A stretch of DNA of 64,000 bases from positions 868,001 through 932,000 of the forward strand of contig NZ_WTYV01000001.1 in the NCBI RefSeq assembly GCF_009827655.1, written 5' to 3'. The translations under genes and the position numbers were made by a program. The notes under the pieces are model-generated. The model was not told the origin of the DNA, did no database searches, and saw only the letters and a program-made list of their open reading frames with translations. Below are positions 26,845-36,066 of the stretch, in pieces. This stretch comes from Alteraurantiacibacter buctensis. Its GTDB lineage: Bacteria > Pseudomonadota > Alphaproteobacteria > Sphingomonadales > Sphingomonadaceae. Every line of letters starts with the position of its first letter. The first letter of the stretch is position 1.

Positions 26845-29208
26845 ATGGCGACTCGCGCCCGTAGCTCGGCCAATGCGGCGGACTGGAAAGCGGCCTTTCG
26901 CCGCTCGCTGGCGCGCGTACTGCAGATGTCCGGGGCCTGCCTGCTGTTCGGGCTGATGGCCTTCCTGGCGCTGGCCATGCTCAGCTATGACCAGTCGGAC
27001 CCCTCCCCTTCCACCGCCGCCGGGCCGGTGATCAGTAACTGGATGGGCGCCGCCGGGGCCTGGGCGGCAGACCGGGCCTTCTGGTCGTTCGGCCTCGTCA
27101 GCGTGCTGTTTCTGCCGTTGCTTTACGCCTGGGGCCGCAAGCTGTGGCGCGACAGCGAGGTGGACGAGGATGACGCGGCCCCGCGCATGGCGACAGGCAA
27201 ATGGTGGCGCACGCTGGCCGTGCTGCTGCTGGCCATGGCGCTGCTGGCCGTGGTCCTCTCACTGGTGACCGATCCGGCAAGCTGGCAATGGCCGGCGGGG
27301 GCCGGCGGCCTGGTGGGCCTGCTGGGCGAAGGGGCCCTGCGTGCCCTTGCCGGGCGGCTGCCGGCTGCGGGCGAGTTTCCCGCCATCCTGGGCGGTGGCC
27401 TGGCCATGCTGGTGGCGGGGGCCTTCCTGGCCGGCAAGGTCTTTGCGCTCGACTGGGCGGGCCTCCTCACCCTGCCGCACTGGGCGCGCCGCCGTCCGTC
27501 GCTGCCGATCGGCACGGCCAACCCGTTCAAGGAGCAGGCCGAGCGCCGGGCGAAGGAAAAGAAGGGCGAGGCAGTCACCCTGCCCCAGCCCGACCGCAAG
27601 CCGCCCGAGATCGTCGATCCCAGCGCCCCGCCGCGCGCCGCCAAGCCCGGCAAGGCGCGGCAGAAGGACCTGTTCGAGAAGTTCGACCTGCCCAGCCTCG
27701 ACCTGCTGACCGATGCCCCCGCCGATGCCACGCCCAAGCTGGACAAGCTGGCACTGGAGAGGAACGCCCGCCTGCTGGAAAACGTGCTCGACGATTTCAA
27801 CGTCAAGGGCGAGATCACCGCCGTGCGGACCGGCCCGGTGGTGACGATGTACGAACTGGAGCCCGCCCCCGGCATCAAGGCCAGCCGCGTCATCGGCCTG
27901 TCGGAAGACATCGCCCGCAACATGAGCGCGATCAGCGCCCGCGTGGCCGCCATTCCCGGCAAGACGGTGATGGGCATCGAACTGCCCAATACAGTGCGCC
28001 AGACGGTCAGCTTCAAGGAAATGGTCGCCTCGGAAGCCTTTGCCGATGCCAAGGGCAACCTGCCGATCATCCTGGGCAAGGACATCGCCGGCGAGCCGGT
28101 CGTGGCCGACCTTGCCGCCATGCCGCACCTGCTGGTGGCGGGCACCACGGGTTCGGGCAAGTCGGTGGGGCTCAACTGCATCCTCCTCAGCCTGCTTTAC
28201 CGCTTCAGCCCCAGCGAATGCCGGATGATCCTGATCGATCCCAAGGTGCTGGAACTGAAGAGCTACGACGATATCCCCCACCTGCTGGCCCCGGTGGTCA
28301 CCGATCCGCCAAAGGCGATTCGCGCACTGAAATGGGCAGTGGAGGAGATGGAGCGGCGTTATCGCATGATGAGCGATATCGGCGCGCGCAACCTGACCGG
28401 CTTCAATGACCGGGTGAAGACCGCCATCGCCAAGGGCAAGCCGCTGGGCCGCCGCATCCAGACCGGGTTCGATCCCGAGACGGGCGAGGAGCTGTATGAG
28501 GAGCACCAGCTAGATTACGAGGTGCTGCCGCAGATCGTGGTGATCGTGGACGAACTGGCCGACCTGATGATCGTGGTGGGCAAGGAGATCGAGGTGCTGA
28601 TCCAGCGGCTGGCGCAGAAGAGCCGTGCCGCCGGCATCCACCTGATCATGGCCACCCAGCGCCCTTCGGTTGACGTGATCACCGGCGTGATCAAGGCCAA
28701 CCTGCCGACCCGCATCGCCTTCAATGTCACCGGCAAGATCGACAGCCGCACCATCCTGGGCGAGCAGGGGGCGGAGCAACTGCTGGGCAAGGGCGACATG
28801 CTGTACAAGCCCACCACCGGCGCGCTGGTGCGCGTCCACGGCCCCTTCGTGTCTGACGAGGAGGTGGAGAAGGTGGCCGACCACTGGCGCGGCCAGGGCC
28901 GGCCGGACTATGACGACAACGTCACCAACGATCCGGACCCGGACGGCATGGGGGGCGGCGGCGCCTTCGGCTTCGAGGACGAGTTCACCGCCAGCGACAA
29001 CCCGGACGAGCGCCGCTACCGCCAGGCCTGCCAGGTGGTGTGGGAGAACCAGAAGGCCAGCGGCTCGTGGCTGCAGCGCCAGCTCGGCATCGGCTACAAT
29101 ACCGCCGCCCGCCTGATCGAGCGGATGGAGGAAGACGGCATCGTGGGCCCCGCCAACCACGTGGGCCGCCGCGAAATCTACCGCGACCGGGACGGCAACC
29201 CGTTGTAG
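26845..29208 (+). CDS. ftsK: FtsK/SpoIIIE DNA translocase
   Basis: A 787-residue divisome protein. About four N-terminal membrane helices are followed by a charged/proline linker and the motor. The Walker A is GTTGSGKSVGLN, Walker B lies in VVIVDELADLMIVVG, and MATQRPSVDVITGVIKANLP is the conserved RecA-fold segment. The C-terminal gamma winged helix (RQACQVVWENQKASGSWLQR... to YNTAARLIERMEEDG) recognises KOPS and activates XerCD. Length and domain order are complete for the family. Confidence 0.95.
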   Translation: MATRARSSANAADWKAAFRRSLARVLQMSGACLLFGLMAFLALAMLSYDQSDPSPSTAAGPVISNWMGAAGAWAADRAFWSFGLVSVLFLPLLYAWGRKLWRDSEVDEDDAAPRMATGKWWRTLAVLLLAMALLAVVLSLVTDPASWQWPAGAGGLVGLLGEGALRALAGRLPAAGEFPAILGGGLAMLVAGAFLAGKVFALDWAGLLTLPHWARRRPSLPIGTANPFKEQAERRAKEKKGEAVTLPQPDRKPPEIVDPSAPPRAAKPGKARQKDLFEKFDLPSLDLLTDAPADATPKLDKLALERNARLLENVLDDFNVKGEITAVRTGPVVTMYELEPAPGIKASRVIGLSEDIARNMSAISARVAAIPGKTVMGIELPNTVRQTVSFKEMVASEAFADAKGNLPIILGKDIAGEPVVADLAAMPHLLVAGTTGSGKSVGLNCILLSLLYRFSPSECRMILIDPKVLELKSYDDIPHLLAPVVTDPPKAIRALKWAVEEMERRYRMMSDIGARNLTGFNDRVKTAIAKGKPLGRRIQTGFDPETGEELYEEHQLDYEVLPQIVVIVDELADLMIVVGKEIEVLIQRLAQKSRAAGIHLIMATQRPSVDVITGVIKANLPTRIAFNVTGKIDSRTILGEQGAEQLLGKGDMLYKPTTGALVRVHGPFVSDEEVEKVADHWRGQGRPDYDDNVTNDPDPDGMGGGGAFGFEDEFTASDNPDERRYRQACQVVWENQKASGSWLQRQLGIGYNTAARLIERMEEDGIVGPANHVGRREIYRDRDGNPL

Positions 29209-29246
29209 AAAAAAGCGGGCGCGGCAGCCGCAAGGCCACCGCGCCC
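29209..29246 (-). terminator. Intrinsic terminator of the TonB receptor gene
   Basis: GGGCGCGG (29217-29224) pairs perfectly with CCGCGCCC (29239-29246). Read leftward, the stem is followed by GC and six Ts (29214-29209). It lies 45 nt past the receptor stop and abuts the ftsK stop from the other side. Confidence 0.8.
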
Positions 29247-29291
29247 GAAACAGGTGCGCCAGCCAGGCCGGCGCGCCCGGGAGAGAGCGTT

Positions 29292-31673
29292 CTAGAAGTC
29301 CGCCGAAAGCTGCACGTACCAGGCGCGCGGCCGGGCATAGATCTTCTCGGTATAGCCGAGCGTCCCCAGCGAGGCGTTGCCCTGGATCAGGTAGCGTTCG
29401 TCGAACAGGTTGGTGACACCGGCCTGGACGCTGACCACATCGGTGACCGCAACGTTGACCGAGGCATCGGCGGTGAAATATCCGTCTTCCTCGATCTCGG
29501 GCACGCTGCCGGTGATGAACACCACGCTGGACGAATAGTTGCCCTGCACCCGCGGGGTCACCACCAGGTCCGCCACCTCGAACTCGTAACCGACCGAGAA
29601 GTTGGCGGTGAACGAGGGCGTCAGCGGCAGGTCGTCGCCCGGGGCAACGGTGGCCGTGGCCCCCGGCACCGGGGTGATCGTCAGGATCTCGTCATCCAGG
29701 ATGCTGAGCCCGGCATCGAAGGTGAGGCCACTGTCGAACGGGCGAATGCTGGTCTCGGCCTCGAACCCGCGGATGCGGGCCTTGCCGGCGTTGAACAGCA
29801 GCGGCACCACGCCCTGGCGGAAGATCAGTTGGATGTCGTCGTAATTGGCCTGGAACGCCGCCAGGTTCAGGCGCACGCCGTCCCAGTCGGCCTTCAGACC
29901 CAGTTCGTAGCTGTCGACCGACTCCTCGGCGAACGACACCGGCCGGTTGCCCGGCGGCGGGGCGTTGTAGCGGGTGTTGAACCCGCCCGACTTGAAGCTG
30001 CGGGCATAGGAGACATAACCGTTCAGCCAGTCCGCCATGGCATAGCTGACGCTGGCCGATCCGGTCAGCGCGCTATAGGTATCGCGGTTCAGCGTGGGGT
30101 AGATGAACAGCGGCCCGCCATCCGGGATGGCCTTGTCCGGCAGCGTCGCCGGATCCGGCTGGGTGCCGGGGAACAGGTTCATCACGATCCCGGTGTAGCT
30201 CTTGCGGTCCCGCGTGTAACGCAGGCCGCCGCTGACGCTGAGGGCATCGGTCAGCTCGACCGAGGTTTCCCCGAACAGTGCCCACGAGCGGGTTTCCAGC
30301 GTGGAGAACTGCAGGTCGCGCGAACCGCCGTTGCCGGCCAGGATCGAGGCGATTACCGGCGGCGAGGGCGGGAACGACAGCGGCACGCTGGCGCGTTCCA
30401 GCGTGTCCTCGTCGAAGTAGTAGGCGCCCACGATGCCGTCGAACGGACCGGTTTCGAACTGCACCTGCAGTTCCTGGCTGAACTGGTCGGAATCGCCCGC
30501 CACGTCGGTGGTGATGATCAGGAACGGGGTGTTGTCGCCATCGCGCACGCCGCGCGACTGGGTGGAACGGTAGGCGGTGATGCTCTTCAGCGTCAGCGCG
30601 TCGTTCAGTTCCAGCACGGCCGAACCCGAAACGCCCCATACTTCGGAGGTGCTGAGCACGGGCGCGGTACCGCCGTTGACATATTCGCCACGCGCCTGGA
30701 AATCGTTGGCGCAACGGCTGTCGTCGATGTTGGGCACGAAGGGCGCACCGGGAGCCGGCGTGCCGGGGAACGGCATGGTCGCACCCGGGCAACCCGCCGC
30801 CACCGAGACGATGGCCGGGATCGGCGCGGTCTCGTTGATGCCGGCGAACACGAACGGCGCGCCGTTCTCGTCGCGCCTGGTGTAGTCGGCCCGCAGGTTG
30901 ATATCGAGGCCGGGCGCGGCCTCCCACAGCAGGGCACCGTTGAAGGTATAGACATCGTCGTTGCCCAGATCGAGCCCGTCGACCACGCGGATGACATAGC
31001 CATCACGCTTGCGGAACCCGCCGGAAACGCGCGCCGCCATGGTCTCGGCCAGGGGCACATTCAGCGCGGCAAAGCCTTCGTGGAGGCTGTCCGAGCCCAC
31101 GCGCAGGCGGCCACGGGCCGACCACTCGCCCAGTTCGGGCGTGCGGGTGCGCACCTGGATCGCGCCGCCGATGGTGTTGCGGCCGAACAGCGTGCCCTGG
31201 GGCCCGCGCAGCACTTCCACCTGGTCGATATCGCCGAACTCGATGGTGCCGCCAACGGCCCGTCCGACATACACGTCATCGATGTAGACGCCCACGCCCG
31301 GGTCCACGGCCGCGGTCGGGTCAAGCTGGCCGATGCCGCGGATGAACACGACCGACGAGGCGCTGTTGCCCGAAAGCTGGCCGGCCGGCTTGAACTGCAG
31401 GCTGGGGGTGATCCGCTCCAGGTCCTGCGTCTGGGTGATCTGGCGGGTTTCCAGCGTCTCCGCCGTGAAGGCCGAGACGGCCACCGGCGTTTCCTGCAGC
31501 GATTCTTCGCGGCGACGGGCCGAAACGTAGATCACGTCATCCTCGCCGCTGGTGGCGGCAGGCTCGTCCTGCGCCAGGGCAGGGGTGGCAAATGTGGCGC
31601 ACAGGGCAGCCATTCCGGCAAGCGCCGAATGGCCCAGCAATCCGGCCCGCACGGCCGTCGTTCTCTTTGTCAT
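29292..31673 (-). CDS. TonB-dependent receptor, complete
   Basis: A 793-residue outer-membrane receptor. The signal peptide ends near ATPALAQDE, the TonB-box-like segment is DVIYVSARRREESLQETP, the plug contains VVFIRGIGQLDPTAAVDPGV and FGRNTIGGAIQVRTRTPE, and the barrel ends with QLSADF and a terminal Phe. The ESLQETPVAVSAF pattern is typical of the large sphingomonad receptor group whose ligands are mostly unknown. ATG 31673 gives a proper signal peptide; the longer ORF runs through the operator. It is divergent from the MarR gene. Confidence 0.95.
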   Translation of the reverse strand: MTKRTTAVRAGLLGHSALAGMAALCATFATPALAQDEPAATSGEDDVIYVSARRREESLQETPVAVSAFTAETLETRQITQTQDLERITPSLQFKPAGQLSGNSASSVVFIRGIGQLDPTAAVDPGVGVYIDDVYVGRAVGGTIEFGDIDQVEVLRGPQGTLFGRNTIGGAIQVRTRTPELGEWSARGRLRVGSDSLHEGFAALNVPLAETMAARVSGGFRKRDGYVIRVVDGLDLGNDDVYTFNGALLWEAAPGLDINLRADYTRRDENGAPFVFAGINETAPIPAIVSVAAGCPGATMPFPGTPAPGAPFVPNIDDSRCANDFQARGEYVNGGTAPVLSTSEVWGVSGSAVLELNDALTLKSITAYRSTQSRGVRDGDNTPFLIITTDVAGDSDQFSQELQVQFETGPFDGIVGAYYFDEDTLERASVPLSFPPSPPVIASILAGNGGSRDLQFSTLETRSWALFGETSVELTDALSVSGGLRYTRDRKSYTGIVMNLFPGTQPDPATLPDKAIPDGGPLFIYPTLNRDTYSALTGSASVSYAMADWLNGYVSYARSFKSGGFNTRYNAPPPGNRPVSFAEESVDSYELGLKADWDGVRLNLAAFQANYDDIQLIFRQGVVPLLFNAGKARIRGFEAETSIRPFDSGLTFDAGLSILDDEILTITPVPGATATVAPGDDLPLTPSFTANFSVGYEFEVADLVVTPRVQGNYSSSVVFITGSVPEIEEDGYFTADASVNVAVTDVVSVQAGVTNLFDERYLIQGNASLGTLGYTEKIYARPRAWYVQLSADF

Positions 31674-31726
31674 GGTTGCAGACTCCCAATTGACGCTCTC
31701 GCAGGAGCGCTGCGACAGGCAGGTAT

Positions 31727-31763
31727 TACCCATGACTGTTATGGTCAATAACAGTAATGGGTA
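31727..31763. promoter_or_regulatory. Long palindrome overlapping the MarR start codon
   Basis: TACCCATGACTGTTAT (31727-31742) and ATAACAGTAATGGGTA (31748-31763) form a 16-bp inverted repeat with one mismatch around a 5-nt centre GGTCA. The right arm contains the ATG of the MarR gene (31757). The palindrome also lies 54 nt upstream of the receptor start, with TTGACC (31748-31743, minus) available as a -35. Its length and place fit a MarR dimer operator controlling both genes. Confidence 0.75.
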
Positions 31764-32314
31764 GGTGCAATTGCTTGCAATCGTGCGGCGGCTTTGCCAC
31801 ACCCCTGCCCATGCGGGTTGGTGGCGCGAAGCGGGATCAGTCGGGGTTGGGGGACGAGGCGCAGCGTCGTGCCCCGCGCCTGGCCAACAGCGATCTGGAC
31901 TATGGCCTGCTGAAGGACGTGGTCGGATTTCCCATCAAGGTGGTGTGGATCCTGGGCTACACCCTGCTCACCCGCACGATCGACGATCCCCCGGTCACGC
32001 CGCAGCGCTTTTCCATGCTGGAATTGATCGGCTGCAACCCCGGTGCCCAGCAGACCCAGCTTGGCGCGGCGCTGGGCCTGTCACGCTCTGCCACCACGAT
32101 CACCATCGATTTCTGGCAGGATCGTGGCTGCGTGGAACGGCGCAGCGTGCCGGGCAACCGGCGGATCTACGGCATCTACCTGACCGAAGCGGGACGCGAG
32201 ACCTGGGCCGCCCTGCGCCAGAAGGTGCGCCGGTCCGATGCTGAATTGACGAAGAACCTGACACCGGAGGAAGTTGGCCAGCTGCGCGGCCTTCTGGCCA
32301 AGATCCATCAGTGA
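31757..32314 (+). CDS. MarR-family transcriptional regulator
   Basis: A winged-helix regulator, up to 185 residues. LGYTLLTRTIDDPPVTPQRF leads into the DNA-binding core ELIGCNPGAQQTQLGAALGL, SRSATTITIDFWQDRGCVER and the wing PGNRRIYGIYLTEAGRE. The first ATG (31757) lies inside the palindrome with no Shine-Dalgarno, implying leaderless translation; ATG 31811 is the alternative, also without one. It is divergent from the TonB receptor and overlaps the end of the HPP gene by 7 nt. Confidence 0.8.
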   Translation: MGRCNCLQSCGGFATPLPMRVGGAKRDQSGLGDEAQRRAPRLANSDLDYGLLKDVVGFPIKVVWILGYTLLTRTIDDPPVTPQRFSMLELIGCNPGAQQTQLGAALGLSRSATTITIDFWQDRGCVERRSVPGNRRIYGIYLTEAGRETWAALRQKVRRSDAELTKNLTPEEVGQLRGLLAKIHQ

Positions 32315-33003
32315 CCGTTTGACCGCGCCCGCTGCCGGTCCACCGCCTGGATGAAGGCCAGCAGGTCATCGGGATCAATGTCGAGCACCTCGTCCCATTC
32401 GTCGAGCACGCCGGTCACATCGTCATGCGTAAACGGGGGCGGCGCGCCGGGAATGGGGCGCGGCTGGGGTGCAACCATGCGGTGCGGCCAGGCGTGGCCG
32501 GTGGCGTTGTTGTAGGCCAGGCCACAGGCCACCAGCACCACCACGTTGGCCAGCACCGCCCACAGGTGCTCCACCCCCCAGTGCTCGGCCCCGGTGGCCC
32601 CCAGGGCAAACAGCAGAGCGGTGCCGCCGCCGGGCGGGTGCAGGCAGCGGGCCAGCGCCATGCCGCCGATCGCCAGGCCCACGGCCAGGCCGCCTGCCAG
32701 CCACGGTGCGCCCACGGCCAGGCCGGCGACCAGGCCGGCGGATGCCGACACCAGGTTGCCCCCGATCACCGGCCACGGCTGGCCCAGCGGGCTCGCCGGC
32801 AGGTTGAAGATCAGCACCGCGCTGGCCCCCATCGGGGCCACGATCATCGGCAGCGCGGGGGTGTAGCCGCCCAGCACCGTGGCTGTGGCTATCGCCGTGG
32901 CGGCAATCGCCAGCGTTGCCCCGATCGCCCCGCGCAGCCAGCCAAGGTGGCCCAGCGCCGCCTGCGGCAGCAGCGCGGCCGTGTGTGCCAGGATCCGCTT
33001 CAT
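32308..33003 (-). CDS. HPP-family integral membrane protein
   Basis: A 231-residue protein with about five hydrophobic segments. PMIVAPMGASAVLIFNLPASPLGQP and the namesake CLHPPGGGTALLFALG identify the HPP family, some members of which take part in nitrite transport. A cytosolic tail rich in Asp/Glu follows (EWDEVLDIDPDDLLAF). ATG 33003 is the natural start; the longer ORF overlaps the neighbouring esterase gene. Its substrate here is unknown. Confidence 0.88.
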   Translation of the reverse strand: MKRILAHTAALLPQAALGHLGWLRGAIGATLAIAATAIATATVLGGYTPALPMIVAPMGASAVLIFNLPASPLGQPWPVIGGNLVSASAGLVAGLAVGAPWLAGGLAVGLAIGGMALARCLHPPGGGTALLFALGATGAEHWGVEHLWAVLANVVVLVACGLAYNNATGHAWPHRMVAPQPRPIPGAPPPFTHDDVTGVLDEWDEVLDIDPDDLLAFIQAVDRQRARSNGH

Positions 33004-33010
33004 TGCTGCC

Positions 33011-34612
33011 CTAGGCCGGCTGGCGGCACGAATAGCTGGTGGCCAGCGCCGGATCGCCGCCGTCATAGTGGGCATAGCCGGGGTGCGGGCACAGCGGCAT
33101 TTCCCCGCCCTGACCGTCTGCCCGCCGCGCCGGGACCGAGGACGGCGCCGTGCCGCGCTCCACCCAGTCCACCATCGGCCCCAGCAGGTCGAAGCTGGTG
33201 AAGGCATTGCCGCCCGAACAGTGCAGCATGCCCGGCACCATGTAGAAGCGCGCGGCATTGTCCCACGCCTCGACCCCGTTGGTCGCGCGTGCCCGCTGGA
33301 AATAGTCCCAGGTGTCGAAGGCCGAGAACCACGGATCGGACACGCCGTGGAAGTACATCAGCTTGGCCCCGCGCCCCAGATAGGTGGAGAGGTTGGTCCA
33401 GTAGGCCGTGTCGGTCAGGCGGCCCACCGCATCCCAGTCCACCTGGTAAAGCCGCTCGTCCACGTCGATCTCGCGCGCGGCGGTGGCGGGGCCGAAGGGC
33501 CCGGGCGCGCCGGCGGGCAGGTATCCGGGCAGGCCGGGGCCGGTATAGGTGACGCCGGTATCCCACGGGATCGGGGCATAGACCCGCCGCCCGCTGGCGT
33601 TGGTCAGGCCGCCGAATGCAGTGCGCAGCGCTTCCACCCGCGGAGCCGAGATGCACCCCTCGGTCTGGCCTGCACGGCAGGAAAGGACGGTGACATCGAA
33701 ACTGCGGCACGCCTCCACGTTTGCTATGATGCCATCGGTGCGGCCATCGGCCCCGTCGCACTGGCGGGTCAGCTGGCGGTCGATCAGGCTGCGTTCTGCC
33801 GGGGTTACGCCTGCCGGACCGGCCACGGTGGCCGGCTGGGTGCGGTTGAGCAGCACCTGCGCCCACTCGATGCCCATGTTCGAATAGCCCGGGCGCATGG
33901 CCGGGGCGCCGATCACGATGCCGTCGAACAGTTCGGGATAGCGCTGGCTGGCCAGCATCCCCTCGCGCCCGCCGGTGGAACAGCCGGTCATGTAGGAGTG
34001 GTGCGGCGCGCGGCCATAGAAGCCCTGGACGATCTGCCGCGTGGCCAGCGTGACCGTGCGCACGCTGGTTTCGGCAAAGTCCAGCGCGGCCCGCTGGTCG
34101 GCGTGGAAGCTGGCATCGAAGCCCGCGCCCTTGTGCCCGCTGTCATGGCTGGCCACGGCAAAGCCGCGGCTCAGCGCGTCGTTGGTGCCCGCCGCCACCG
34201 GTCCGTTGGGCGGGCGGATCGATCCGTTGAGGCCGCCGCCGCCCATCAGCAGGTAGCGCCCGTTCCATTCCACCGGCAGGGCTAGCTCGAAGCCGATGCC
34301 GTATTGCGCCTGCGTGCCGTTGGCGCCCGGGCCCATGCGCCGGTTGATGATGCCTTCCACCAGGCAGTGCGGGGCCATCTGCGTGGCCGGAAACTGCGGC
34401 GGGCCCTGGATGGTGCGGCCCTGCGGATGCCAGGTGGCGGCAGTGATCTCCATATCGCCGGTGACCTGCCCGGCCAGCGCCGCGCAACGGGCGGCAGGGC
34501 CCGCCTGAGAGGCATTCGGCGAAGAATTCTGCGCGGTTGCCGGGGTCATGCCCGCCAGTGCTGCGGCCAGGGCGGCGCCCGTCAGCCACTGGGTTGCCAT
34601 CGCGTGTGCCAT
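33011..34612 (-). CDS. Secreted tannase/feruloyl-esterase family protein
   Basis: A 533-residue hydrolase (PF07519 type). A signal peptide ends ATAQN. The nucleophile motif is TGCSTGGREGM; the Asp lies in HGVSDPWFS and the His in MLHCSGGNAF, giving the CS-D-HC arrangement in which a disulfide joins the cysteines next to Ser and His. Such enzymes hydrolyse gallate or hydroxycinnamate esters. ATG 34612 follows GGGAGACGAGGA. Divergent from a GDSL esterase. Confidence 0.9.
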   Translation of the reverse strand: MAHAMATQWLTGAALAAALAGMTPATAQNSSPNASQAGPAARCAALAGQVTGDMEITAATWHPQGRTIQGPPQFPATQMAPHCLVEGIINRRMGPGANGTQAQYGIGFELALPVEWNGRYLLMGGGGLNGSIRPPNGPVAAGTNDALSRGFAVASHDSGHKGAGFDASFHADQRAALDFAETSVRTVTLATRQIVQGFYGRAPHHSYMTGCSTGGREGMLASQRYPELFDGIVIGAPAMRPGYSNMGIEWAQVLLNRTQPATVAGPAGVTPAERSLIDRQLTRQCDGADGRTDGIIANVEACRSFDVTVLSCRAGQTEGCISAPRVEALRTAFGGLTNASGRRVYAPIPWDTGVTYTGPGLPGYLPAGAPGPFGPATAAREIDVDERLYQVDWDAVGRLTDTAYWTNLSTYLGRGAKLMYFHGVSDPWFSAFDTWDYFQRARATNGVEAWDNAARFYMVPGMLHCSGGNAFTSFDLLGPMVDWVERGTAPSSVPARRADGQGGEMPLCPHPGYAHYDGGDPALATSYSCRQPA

Positions 34613-34750
34613 TCCTCGTCTCCCGTTCTTTCCCCACCCGCTAGCAAGCGCACCCGCTGCCGACAACGGCGGATTGATTAGTCAGGCCAAGACTGTAGGT
34701 TTCGCCGCGAACACATGCGGATGCGCCGCAGGATCGGGAGAGAACTAACC

Positions 34751-35992
34751 ATGCGTCACCTCATCGCCGCGCTGGCTCTGGCCACGGCAAGTGTTGCAGC
34801 CCCGGCCAGTGCGCAGGACGCCGAAGGCCTGTGGGTGGCAAGCTGGACCGCCAGCCCCCACGCCCCGCTGATGACCGAAGGCCCCTTTGCCGCCGCCAGC
34901 TATGAAAACGTGACCATCAGCCAGGTTCTCCGCCTGTCCGAAGGCGGCAGCGCCCTCAGGGTCCGCTTCACCAACCGCTATGGCAGCGGCCCGCTGGCCA
35001 TCGGCCGGGCGCGGGTGTTCCAGATCGACGATGCGGGCGCGGAAGTGCCCGGTACCAGCCGGATGCTGACGTTCGGCGGTGAAACCGGCGCAGTGATCCC
35101 GCGCGGCAGCCCCTTTGCCAGCGATACCGTGGCGCTGGACCTGCCGAACCTTGCCCGTATCAGGGTGGAATTCCACCTGCCGCGCCCCACCGGCCCGTGC
35201 ACCTGCCACCTCACCGGGCAGGATGTGCTGGCCGTCTCCACCCCCGGCGACCACGTGGGCGAGGCGTGGGAGCCCGCTGCCACGGCCGGTTTCCGCGCCT
35301 TCATCCAGACGGTGGAGGTGCTGAGCGATGACGCGCTGGGCACGGTGGTCACCTTCGGCGATTCGATTACCGACGGGGTCGGCTCCACGCCGGGCACCAA
35401 CCGCCGCTGGCCGGACGTGCTGGCCGAGCGGCTGCAGGACGCAGGCCTGGAATATGCCGTGGCCAATGCCGGCATCTCGGGCAACCGCGTGCTCAGCCCC
35501 GGTATGGGAGAAAGCGCGCTGGCGCGGCTGGACGAGGACGTGCTGGCCCTGCCCAACGTCACCCACATGATCGTGTTCGTGGGGGTGAACGATATCGGCA
35601 ACCGCTTCGGCGCATCGGCGCCGCGCGCGGGCTTTCCGGCGCTGGACCAGCCGCAGTTCGAGGTGGGCGAGATGATCGCCGGCTATCGCCAGTTGATCGT
35701 CCGCGCCCATGAAAAGGGCATCCGCGTCATCGGCAGCCCGATCGGCCCCTACATGGGCGCAGGTTACTGGAGCGAGGAAGGCGAGGCCGCGCGCGCGGCA
35801 ATCAACGACTGGATCCTGAATTCCGGCGAGTTCGACGCCACGGTGCGGCTGGACACCGCTTTTGCCGATCCGGCCGATCCGCGAAAGATGCGCGATGGCT
35901 ATCACATGGGCGATTTCCTGCACGGGTCCGACGCAGGCCTGCGCGCGGTGGGGGAAAGCATCGACCTGTCGCTGTTCGCGCCACCTGCATGA
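34751..35992 (+). CDS. Secreted SGNH/GDSL-family esterase
   Basis: A 413-residue hydrolase. After a signal peptide ending APASAQD there is a beta-rich N-terminal domain of about 180 residues, then the SGNH core: VTFGDSITDG (block I Ser), NAGISGNRV (block II Gly), VGVNDIG (block III Asn) and MGDFLHGSDAG (block V Asp/His). ATG 34751 has GGGAGAG 9 nt upstream. Together with the divergent tannase it suggests processing of esterified plant or algal polysaccharides. Confidence 0.9.
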   Translation: MRHLIAALALATASVAAPASAQDAEGLWVASWTASPHAPLMTEGPFAAASYENVTISQVLRLSEGGSALRVRFTNRYGSGPLAIGRARVFQIDDAGAEVPGTSRMLTFGGETGAVIPRGSPFASDTVALDLPNLARIRVEFHLPRPTGPCTCHLTGQDVLAVSTPGDHVGEAWEPAATAGFRAFIQTVEVLSDDALGTVVTFGDSITDGVGSTPGTNRRWPDVLAERLQDAGLEYAVANAGISGNRVLSPGMGESALARLDEDVLALPNVTHMIVFVGVNDIGNRFGASAPRAGFPALDQPQFEVGEMIAGYRQLIVRAHEKGIRVIGSPIGPYMGAGYWSEEGEAARAAINDWILNSGEFDATVRLDTAFADPADPRKMRDGYHMGDFLHGSDAGLRAVGESIDLSLFAPPA

Positions 35993-36066
35993 ATTCGCCG
36001 CAAAGGGCTGGATAACCCGCCCGCGCCCGCTTTTGCCATGCCGCCGGTCTGGCTAAGCCCGCAGGC

